Assembly (NCBI GenBank): GCA_026710565.1
Contig: JAPOQV010000632.1
Location: forward strand, 1 to 14,975
Length of the DNA: 14,975 nucleotides
DNA from: Spirochaetaceae bacterium
GTDB lineage: Bacteria; Spirochaetota; Spirochaetia; SZUA-6; Bin103
Reading direction: 5' to 3'
Each line of letters begins with the position of its first letter. Position 1 is the first letter of the stretch. Positions 1 through 7,107 of the stretch are shown one piece after another. The notes below the pieces were generated by a model that saw nothing but the letters and a program-made list of their open reading frames with translations, searched no databases and was not told where the DNA came from. A program made the position numbers and the translations under genes.

Positions 1-1
1 G

Positions 2-3000
2 CGCCTCGTCTTCCTCCTCTACGCCGAGGAGCGCGGTGTGTTGCCGGAGAACGAGACCTTCGTCCGGCACTACTCGCTCGCCGGCCTCTACCAGCGCCTG
101 CGCGAGGACGCTGCACTCAACCCCGACACCATGGACCAGCGTTTCGGCGCCTGGGCGCAGCTTCTGGTGCTGTTTCGCCTCATTCACGACGGGGCGAGCG
201 CGCATCGCACCGGTGGCGCCGTCAGCCTGCCGGAACGCCGCGGCGCCCTGTTCGACCCCGACCGCTTCCGATTCCTCGAAGGCCGTAGCGGCGGAGGTGG
301 CCGGCAGACGATCGAACGGGTGCTGCCACCCCACATCTCGGACGGCGTCGTCTACCGCGTGCTGGAGAAGCTGCTCGTCCTCGACGGCGAGCGCATCTCA
401 TACCGCACGCTCGACGTGGAGCAGATCGGCTCCGTGTACGAGACCATCATGGGCTTCCGTCTGGAGATCGCCACCGGCCATTCGGTCGCCGTCAAGCCCG
501 CGAAGAAGCTGGGAGCGCCGAACACGATTGACCTCGACGCGCTGCTGGCTCAGCCGAACGCCCGCCGTGGAAGGTGGCTTCAGGACCGCGCGGATCGCAC
601 CATCACGGACAAGGTCGCGAAGCGGCTCCGGGAAGCGGAGACGGTAGACGATCTGCACGCGGCGCTGGACCGGGTACTGGACAAGAACGCGACGCCCGAC
701 ATCGCCCCGCCTGGCGCTCTGGTACTGCAGCCCAACGAGGAGCGGCGGCGCTCCGGCTCCCACTACACGCCCCGCGAACTCACCGAGCCGATCGTCCGCC
801 ACACTCTTGAGCCCCTTCTGGATCGGCTGAGAGGCGAGGACGGCCGGGCGCCGACGCCGGAGCAAATCCTGGACCTCAAGATCTGTGATCCGGCGATGGG
901 CTCCGGCGCGTTCCTGGTCGAGACTTGTCGCCAGCTCGCTGACGCCTTGATCGATGCGTGGGGCGCTCACGGCGCGATGCCAGCCATCCCGCCTGACGAG
1001 GACGAAGTGATCTACGCCCGGCGCCTGATCGCCCAGAAGTGCCTCTACGGCATCGACCGGAATCCGATGGCCGTCGACCTTGCCAAGGTCTCCCTCTGGT
1101 TGAGCACGTTGGCGCGAGACCATCCGCTGACCTTCGTGGACCACGCCTTTCGCCACGGCGACTCGCTGCTCGGGCTGACCCGCCGGCAGATCGAAGCGCT
1201 GCACTGGAAGCGCGGTCAGTTGCCGGTCCTGACAGGCTTCGGGGTGCAGAAGGCACTGGAAGAGGCATCCGCGCGACGGCGCCAGATTCGCGAGGCCGAC
1301 GACTCCGTCAGCGAACGCCGGTTGCAGAATCTCTGGCGCGACGCACAGGACGCGGTCGCCGACGTGCGCCTGTTCGGCGATCTGGTGCTGGCCGCGTTTT
1401 TCGAGGGCTCCAAGCCGAAGGAGCGGGAATCGCGACGTCTGGCGTACCAAGAGGCGATCGTGAATCGCGGGTCGATGCGCCATGCGGCGGAGCTTGAGGA
1501 ACGGCGGAACGCGGAGATGCCGTTCGCTCCATTCCATTGGGAGATCGAGTTTCCCGAGGTGTTCGAGCGCGAGAACCCTGGCTTCGACGGTTTCGTTGGC
1601 AACCCGCCATTTGCCGGAAAGAACACCGTCGTGGCGGGAAACGTCAGTGGCTACCCAAGCTGGCTCAAGGAGATGCATGAGGAGAGCCACGGTAATGCCG
1701 ACCTCGTGGCGCACTTCTACCGGCGTACGTTCGATTTGCTGCGCGACGTTGGCGCGTTGGGCCTGATCGCCACGAACACCATCGCTCAGGGTGACACCCG
1801 GTCCACCGGATTGCGCTGGATCTGCGAGCACGGCGGCGAGATCCATCGCGCCACCAAACGAGTCAAGTGGCCCGGCGACGCGGCCGTGATCGTCAGCGTC
1901 CTCCATGTCGTCAGAGGGGAGTATGCGCAAGACAGAGTGCTCGATGGCGAAATGGTGGACCGGATCACCGCGTTCCTGTTCCATCGCGGTGGCCACGCGG
2001 ATCCGGTGCGGCTGGCGGCCAATGCCGGCAAGAGCTTCCAAGGCAGCATCGTGCTCGGTATGGGTTTCACCTTCGACGACACGGACAAGAAGGGTGTCGC
2101 GTCACCGCTCGCCGAGATGCAGCGACTCATTGCCTCGGACTCACACAATCGCGATGTCATCTGCCCGTACATCGGTGGGGAGGAAGTCAACACAAGCCCC
2201 ACTCACGCCCATCACCGCTACGTGATCAACTTCGGAGACCGAAGTGAGGCAGAGTGCCGCCGACGCTGGCCGGACCTGCTGGCAATCGTCGAGCAGCGCG
2301 TGAAGCCGGAAAGAATGAAGGTCAACAGGCAAGTACGGCGAACCCATTGGTGGCAGTTTGGCGATAAGCAACCGGCGCTTTGCGCTGCCATCGACGGCCT
2401 GAATCGGGCGTTGATAAACTCACAAGTGAGTGCCCATCATCAATTCGCCTTGGTGCCAACCAACTCGGTGTTTGCGCACACAGCATACGTGTTTGCTATG
2501 GAGCGCTACGCCGCCTTCTCTGTTCTGCAACGCCGCGCCCACGAGATCTGGGCGCGATTCTTCGGATCGTCGCTGGAAGAGCGGCTCCGCTACACACCCT
2601 CCGACTGCTTCGAGACCTTCCCGTTCCCCGAAGGCTGGGACATCGATGGCTCCCTTGAGGCCGCGGGACGGTCCTACCATGAGTACCGCGCGGCACTCAT
2701 GGTCGAGAATGCCGAGGGCATGACCAAGACCTACAACCGCTTCCACGACATCTACGAGACCAACCCCCGTATCGTCGAGTTGCGCGAACTCCATGCCGCC
2801 ATGGATCGCGCTGTCCTCGACGCCTACGGCTGGGCCGACATCGCCACCGACTGCGAGTTCCTCCTTGACCACGAGATCGACGAAGCAACCTGGGGTCGCA
2901 AGAAGAAGCCCTACCGGTACCGCTGGCCCGATCCCGCCCGTGACGAAGTCCTCGCCCGCCTTCTCGCCCTCAATGCGGAACGTGCCCAAGACGAAGAGAG

Positions 3001-3136
3001 GACGCCAGCGGAAGGCCGGACGCCGCCGCGGCGCAGGCGCCGGACTCAGTCCGACCGCGCTCTGACGCCGGTTTCGATGAATAGCGACGCTTCTGGAAGT
3101 CCTGAACTGGATGCTATCGTGGAACCGCATGTGTGA
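2..3136 (+). CDS. drmMI: DrmMI-type N6-adenine DNA methyltransferase (Eco57I-like), 5'-truncated by window edge
   Basis: The enzyme would transfer a methyl group from S-adenosylmethionine to adenine N6 in a specific DNA sequence, marking host DNA as self. The frame is open from base 2, reading RLVFLLYAEERGVLPEN, a segment typical of the N-terminal region of Eco57I/PglX-like methylases, so the true start lies upstream; GTG at 38 is internal. 1044 residues are visible. The SAM-binding motif I DPAMGSGAF is at 887-913, followed by YGIDRNPMAVDLAK at about 1047-1088. The catalytic motif IV NPPF is at 1601-1612. The region at about 2150-2520 is the likely target-recognition part. The conserved end, with CEFLLDHEID and YRYRWPDP, lies near 2850-2940 and is followed by a basic, low-complexity tail (about 2970-3133). 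Assignment to DISARM rests on drmA, drmB and drmC downstream. BREX PglX or a stand-alone type IIG methylase are alternatives, less likely in this context. Confidence 0.85.
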   Translation, partial: RLVFLLYAEERGVLPENETFVRHYSLAGLYQRLREDAALNPDTMDQRFGAWAQLLVLFRLIHDGASAHRTGGAVSLPERRGALFDPDRFRFLEGRSGGGGRQTIERVLPPHISDGVVYRVLEKLLVLDGERISYRTLDVEQIGSVYETIMGFRLEIATGHSVAVKPAKKLGAPNTIDLDALLAQPNARRGRWLQDRADRTITDKVAKRLREAETVDDLHAALDRVLDKNATPDIAPPGALVLQPNEERRRSGSHYTPRELTEPIVRHTLEPLLDRLRGEDGRAPTPEQILDLKICDPAMGSGAFLVETCRQLADALIDAWGAHGAMPAIPPDEDEVIYARRLIAQKCLYGIDRNPMAVDLAKVSLWLSTLARDHPLTFVDHAFRHGDSLLGLTRRQIEALHWKRGQLPVLTGFGVQKALEEASARRRQIREADDSVSERRLQNLWRDAQDAVADVRLFGDLVLAAFFEGSKPKERESRRLAYQEAIVNRGSMRHAAELEERRNAEMPFAPFHWEIEFPEVFERENPGFDGFVGNPPFAGKNTVVAGNVSGYPSWLKEMHEESHGNADLVAHFYRRTFDLLRDVGALGLIATNTIAQGDTRSTGLRWICEHGGEIHRATKRVKWPGDAAVIVSVLHVVRGEYAQDRVLDGEMVDRITAFLFHRGGHADPVRLAANAGKSFQGSIVLGMGFTFDDTDKKGVASPLAEMQRLIASDSHNRDVICPYIGGEEVNTSPTHAHHRYVINFGDRSEAECRRRWPDLLAIVEQRVKPERMKVNRQVRRTHWWQFGDKQPALCAAIDGLNRALINSQVSAHHQFALVPTNSVFAHTAYVFAMERYAAFSVLQRRAHEIWARFFGSSLEERLRYTPSDCFETFPFPEGWDIDGSLEAAGRSYHEYRAALMVENAEGMTKTYNRFHDIYETNPRIVELRELHAAMDRAVLDAYGWADIATDCEFLLDHEIDEATWGRKKKPYRYRWPDPARDEVLARLLALNAERAQDEERTPAEGRTPPRRRRRTQSDRALTPVSMNSDASGSPELDAIVEPHV

Positions 3137-6100
3137 ACCGAAGTCCGCTTCCGTTCCTCCTGATCTCTATCCGTATCTGAACGAGATTGCCGAGCGCCTG
3201 TTCTCCGGTCATGCGGCCGTCATGATCGGGTCCGGCTTTAGCCGAAACGCACAACCGCGGGGTGGTTCATCTCCCCAGTTTCCAGATTGGTCTGGGCTGG
3301 GAGACCTGTTCTACGAGAAACTTCACCACAAACGTCCTGACGCTGAAGCCAAGTATCTCAGCGTCCCAACCTTGGCCAACGAGGTGGAAGCCGCCCTCGG
3401 TCGGCCAGCTCTGGATCGGATCCTAAGCTCTGTCATTCCCGATCAGGACCACGAGCCTGCGGCGTTACACATAGCGTTGCTCAATCTCCCGTGGTCGGAC
3501 GTCTTCACAACCAATTACGATACGCTACTGGAGAAAGCGTGCAAATCAGTCGCTTTGCAGAAATATGACATCGTAGTCAATCAGCACGATCTCGTCTACT
3601 CGGAACGGCCACGAATCGTCAAGCTGCATGGCAGCTTGACGCCGGCCCGCCGGCTCATCGTCACCGACGAGGATTACCGCCGGTATCCCGAGGATCATGC
3701 ACCGTTCGTGAATACGGTTCGTCAGGCACTCCTGGAAAACACGCTATGCCTGATCGGATTCTCCGGTGACGACCCCAACTTCCTGCAGTGGATCGGATGG
3801 ATCGGAGACAATCTCGGCCGTCAGGACGCTCCCAAGATGTATCTCCTCGACGTGCACCGGCTTTCCGACTCCCGGAAGAAGCTACTTGACGAACGAAACA
3901 TCGTTTGTGTGGACCTGTCCCGGTATCCGGGCATTGGCCTCGATGATCACAATATGGCGCTCCAGCGACTCTTCGAATACCTCGAATCCAGAAGGAGAGA
4001 TTACAATCGGCTCCGATGGCCATACGATGATGACGCTCACAGAGAAGAGACCGATGAGGACACAGCCGCGCAGATCTCTGCCCTCATGCCCACGTGGAGA
4101 GATCAGCGGCGTTCCTATCCGGGTTGGGTTATCGTTCCCGACGACCGTCGTCCCACTCTCTGGAGGCTCACTCGCGAGTGGACTCGAAAGTCCCCAGCGT
4201 CGGGAAGCCTTCCGGAAAATCTCGATCTCGAGTTCGCCTTCGAGCTGATCTGGCGCATGGAGAAGTGCCTATGCCCCATCTTCGACAATCAGATCGAGTA
4301 TCTTGAGCTCACTCTGAATCGGTATCTGCCTCTGACGCGTGCTGACGATCTGATCGACCCTGCGTCATCGGGTCCGGAGGACACCAAGGGGCGAAGCCTC
4401 CCTCGAAGCAGGGTTCGCGACATGTGTCATCACCTGCTACTTGCGGTCTTGCGGTACTACCGCGAAGAGGGGCTGCAGGAGAAGTGGAACGGCACTTGCG
4501 AGAAGATCGAAGACCTCGTGACAACGATGTCCGCCGAGCATAGAGCACGATTCCACTACGAACGAGCGCTCGCCGCGCTGTTCGCTCCGGACCCGCAGGA
4601 TGTCAAGACGAAGATCGAGGAGTGGCCGGTAGACGACTCGCTACCATTCTGGGAAGCGAAGCGCGCCGGTCTGCTCGCAGAAATCGGTCAACTACGAGAT
4701 GCCGCGAGGATTCTTGAGAGTTCCCTTGCAGAGATCCGTACCCGGTCGAATCTCAAGCCCGTTACAACGGACTATTCTCTCGCTTCGCAGGAGTCAATCG
4801 TCATGCGCCTGTTTCGCTCCGTGCAACTGGCGTTGGACTTCTCGACAGGAGAGCTCTCCAAGTATAGGCAGACCGCCAGGGAGTTCACCGACCGCTGGCA
4901 TGCGCTTCGACAATTCGGTTGCGACCCGTGGCGTGATTTCGAGGTATTTGAACTCACCCTAGATCGACCGCCAGAACATAGACAGAACGCCACGCAGAAG
5001 CCGACGTTCGACATCGGCGGAGTCACGCATACTCTCAGCTTCGAAAGCGACGACACGGAGACGTTGACCGCGTACCGATTCTTGCGATTCTGTGAAGACA
5101 CCGGTATACCTTTTCAAATGCCCAGACGTACGATCGCCACGAAGACCGCAGTGGGAGCCTTGTCTCGCGTCGCTCCTCACTCTCCATACTGGGCGATGGC
5201 GACGCTCATCCGCCTCAACGATGCGAAAGCGGTCGAACGTCTCTTCGATCGCGCGTCCGTTGCCCGCATGGATACCGTGTCGGTCGACGGCCTGGTCGAT
5301 CGTTATCTCAGGTCCCTGGACCTCGCGCTCGCTGACATACATGCCGGAACTCATGCCTGGGACCACAACCTTGGCATTCTACTCGCCAAGGTCGTACCGG
5401 AAATCCTGTCGAGATTGTGCTGCAAGTGCTCGCCCAGCACGAACCATCGGCTCCTGGGTTTTCTCATCGCAGTCTATCGATCCGACCATAAAGGGTACTA
5501 CCAAGGAATCAGGCACCTGACCGAGAGACTTCTTGAAGCGCTTTCGCCCCATCAACGTATCGCAGCGATTCCCCGATTGCTATCTCTGCCGATCCTTGCG
5601 GACCTCAACAACCTCGAAAAACTGGAGTACCAGAATCCGTTCGCGTTCCTTGTAATCGAGAGAGACTCTCTGTCGAACCCGGTCGAGGTAGACGATGGCC
5701 ACCTCGATCGACTCGTCAAGAGTGTGTCGTCCGACAATCCGAGGGCTAGGCGATGGGCAGTGCTCACGCTCGGAAAGCTACACGAGTGGGGGATTCTCGG
5801 TCAGTGGACACACCAGTTCGCCGATGCGCTGTGGGATCGCCTCGACGATGCAGGGATGCCGTCGAACACCGACTATTTTCGGTTTGCGCTGCTGACGCTA
5901 CCTCATCCGACGCGGCATGATCCGATCGCGATATTCAAAACGTGGGCTCTCAATGCGCGGTTTCCCGTGCAGGCAGGGCGTAAGTCGATTAGTGTCCCGG
6001 TGGACGGCGGTCATACTCCTTGCAATGAGATGGTCGGAGCCAGTGGAACTGTCACTTGGTCCTCGGAAGAAGCCGCCAAGATCGTGCATCGCCTCGTAGA

Positions 6101-6890
6101 GTGGTGGGATGCCGATAAGAAATACATCAAGGACGCGCATGACCCCGAACCAATAGGGTCGATTACCGAGGCACTCAGGCAGAGATTCACGGACTTGGTG
6201 AATGCGCTCGTCACGGTTATATCCCCTTCATTCAACCCGAGCGATGGAAGCGACACGCGAAATTCCTTGGAGCGCGTAGCGCTTGAGCTGCCGGAACATG
6301 GGTTGCCAGCTCTCCGCCTCGAAAGCGCCTACGTTCACCTGGTTCCGGAGAAAGGGAGCGAGCTCCTGCAGCGCATCGAAGGGGCGATCACGTCGTCGTC
6401 CGAAGAAACCGTTAGAGATGGACTGCAAGCCGTCTGGGTCATGGCGGAGAGGATTAACACGAGCACGGAAACTCGAGCGAGGAGCGACCTCTTGCGGATT
6501 CTCGGCGTGACAAGCCAAGTCCTGCGCTGGCGTAGGGAGCAAGGACTACCCTTGGCAATCAATACCGTAGCAGACACAACGAAGATGCATCCCTGGACAT
6601 TCGCCGCCGACATCAAGCGCTCGGTGCTTGAGGGTCTGCATCATCTGATTCAGGAAACCGCCATTCTCTCGCCGAGCGGTCTGCATCCCCACGCGGACGA
6701 TGGCTGGGGGGTGGCGACCAAGCTCAGGGTGAGGCGCGCAGCGGCCGGTCTCGCGTATACGCTGTCGAACCATTACCAGCAGTGCGAAACTCCTGCTCCT
6801 GCGGTCATAGGGGAGTGGGCGGCCATATGCAGGTCGGATAATGAGTTTGCCGAGGTCAGGAATCAATGGATGGCACCGGACCCAGCGTGA
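3111..6890 (+). CDS. Large SIR2-domain protein, defence-associated sirtuin-like, inserted in DISARM operon
   Basis: This is a predicted cytoplasmic NAD+-consuming effector of 1259 residues. The SIR2-like domain spans about residues 25-285. It shows GSGFSRNA at 40-47 (nucleotide-binding loop), TTNYD at 133-137 with the likely catalytic Asn135, KLHGS at 171-175 with the likely catalytic His173, and GFSGDDPNF at 216-224. This is the pattern of bacterial defence SIR2 domains rather than deacetylase sirtuins: no zinc-binding Cys quartet is evident. The remaining ~970 residues look mainly alpha-helical and repeat-like (for example RWAVLTLGKLHEWG), with no Walker A loop and no membrane segment. The layout resembles DSR1/DSR2, where the C-terminal part senses phage proteins. 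ATG 3111 follows GGAAG at 3095-3099 and overlaps drmMI by 26 bp; ATG 3129, giving an 8-bp overlap, is a second option. GC is lower than in neighbouring genes. NADase activity and a role in DISARM are inferred. Confidence 0.85.
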   Translation: MLSWNRMCEPKSASVPPDLYPYLNEIAERLFSGHAAVMIGSGFSRNAQPRGGSSPQFPDWSGLGDLFYEKLHHKRPDAEAKYLSVPTLANEVEAALGRPALDRILSSVIPDQDHEPAALHIALLNLPWSDVFTTNYDTLLEKACKSVALQKYDIVVNQHDLVYSERPRIVKLHGSLTPARRLIVTDEDYRRYPEDHAPFVNTVRQALLENTLCLIGFSGDDPNFLQWIGWIGDNLGRQDAPKMYLLDVHRLSDSRKKLLDERNIVCVDLSRYPGIGLDDHNMALQRLFEYLESRRRDYNRLRWPYDDDAHREETDEDTAAQISALMPTWRDQRRSYPGWVIVPDDRRPTLWRLTREWTRKSPASGSLPENLDLEFAFELIWRMEKCLCPIFDNQIEYLELTLNRYLPLTRADDLIDPASSGPEDTKGRSLPRSRVRDMCHHLLLAVLRYYREEGLQEKWNGTCEKIEDLVTTMSAEHRARFHYERALAALFAPDPQDVKTKIEEWPVDDSLPFWEAKRAGLLAEIGQLRDAARILESSLAEIRTRSNLKPVTTDYSLASQESIVMRLFRSVQLALDFSTGELSKYRQTAREFTDRWHALRQFGCDPWRDFEVFELTLDRPPEHRQNATQKPTFDIGGVTHTLSFESDDTETLTAYRFLRFCEDTGIPFQMPRRTIATKTAVGALSRVAPHSPYWAMATLIRLNDAKAVERLFDRASVARMDTVSVDGLVDRYLRSLDLALADIHAGTHAWDHNLGILLAKVVPEILSRLCCKCSPSTNHRLLGFLIAVYRSDHKGYYQGIRHLTERLLEALSPHQRIAAIPRLLSLPILADLNNLEKLEYQNPFAFLVIERDSLSNPVEVDDGHLDRLVKSVSSDNPRARRWAVLTLGKLHEWGILGQWTHQFADALWDRLDDAGMPSNTDYFRFALLTLPHPTRHDPIAIFKTWALNARFPVQAGRKSISVPVDGGHTPCNEMVGASGTVTWSSEEAAKIVHRLVEWWDADKKYIKDAHDPEPIGSITEALRQRFTDLVNALVTVISPSFNPSDGSDTRNSLERVALELPEHGLPALRLESAYVHLVPEKGSELLQRIEGAITSSSEETVRDGLQAVWVMAERINTSTETRARSDLLRILGVTSQVLRWRREQGLPLAINTVADTTKMHPWTFAADIKRSVLEGLHHLIQETAILSPSGLHPHADDGWGVATKLRVRRAAAGLAYTLSNHYQQCETPAPAVIGEWAAICRSDNEFAEVRNQWMAPDPA

Positions 6891-7026
6891 CGAACCGGGT
6901 CCGGATTGGCAGCCACACAGTATCTGACGCTCGGAAAATCGCCTCTCGCATGCACTGGCACCTCGACCAAGCATGTCAGAGAGCCGGACTCGCCCGAACG
7001 CGGTTGACCGACGCCTCGAACTCGGC

Positions 7027-7055
7027 CCGTGAGGCGTTCTTTACCCTTCTCACGG
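7027..7055. repeat. 7-bp perfect inverted repeat upstream of drmA
   Basis: CCGTGAG at 7027-7033 is repeated inverted as CTCACGG at 7049-7055, with a 15-nt spacer. It lies about 50 bp before the preferred drmA start. It could be an operator or a weak RNA hairpin. No T-run follows, so it is not a classic terminator. A 7-bp repeat can arise by chance in GC-rich DNA. Confidence 0.35.
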
Positions 7056-7089
7056 TGAGGCGAGCGGGCTTTCGGGGATGAGCGTCGCC

Positions 7090-7097
7090 GGAGGTGA
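7090..7097 (+). promoter_or_regulatory. Shine-Dalgarno site that decides the drmA start
   Basis: GGAGGTGA is a near-perfect match to the anti-SD sequence and is 10 nt before ATG 7108. The earlier in-frame ATG at 7078 is preceded only by a short GGGG run. This favours 7108 as the drmA initiation codon. Confidence 0.65.
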
Positions 7098-7107
7098 CGC
7101 GGCGTAC

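Larger units (their letters stand above)
6891..7107. other. Intergenic spacer between SIR2 gene and drmA
   Basis: This 217-bp stretch has no convincing gene. It is the only sizeable gap in an otherwise overlapping gene series. It holds a 7-bp inverted repeat and, at its right end, a strong ribosome binding site. I found no convincing -35/-10 pair: TTGACC at 7004-7009 lacks a matching -10 at usual spacing. A 71-codon frame ends in the ATGA at 7078-7081 but shows no recognisable family. The spacer may carry a regulatory element for the drmABC block or be a scar from insertion of the SIR2 gene. Confidence 0.6.

Noticed and set aside
398..2041. Long minus-strand open frame (547 codons) inside drmMI
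   Set aside because: It is antisense to a well-supported methylase with clear catalytic motifs, and its translation shows no recognisable domain. Such frames are common in GC-rich genes.
2420..3130. Minus-strand open frame (236 codons) at the 3' end of drmMI
   Set aside because: It is a shadow of the methylase C-terminus with no recognisable family.
7029..7062. Direct repeat GTGAGGCG at 7029-7036 and 7055-7062
   Set aside because: Eight-base repeats are expected by chance at this GC level, and another copy occurs inside the SIR2 coding region.
6866..7081. Small + strand frame of 71 codons ending in ATGA at the upstream drmA ATG
   Set aside because: The overlap looks like coupling, but the better SD site points to drmA starting at 7108. 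The peptide has no recognisable domain and its start lies inside the SIR2 gene. It could be real only if conserved in relatives.
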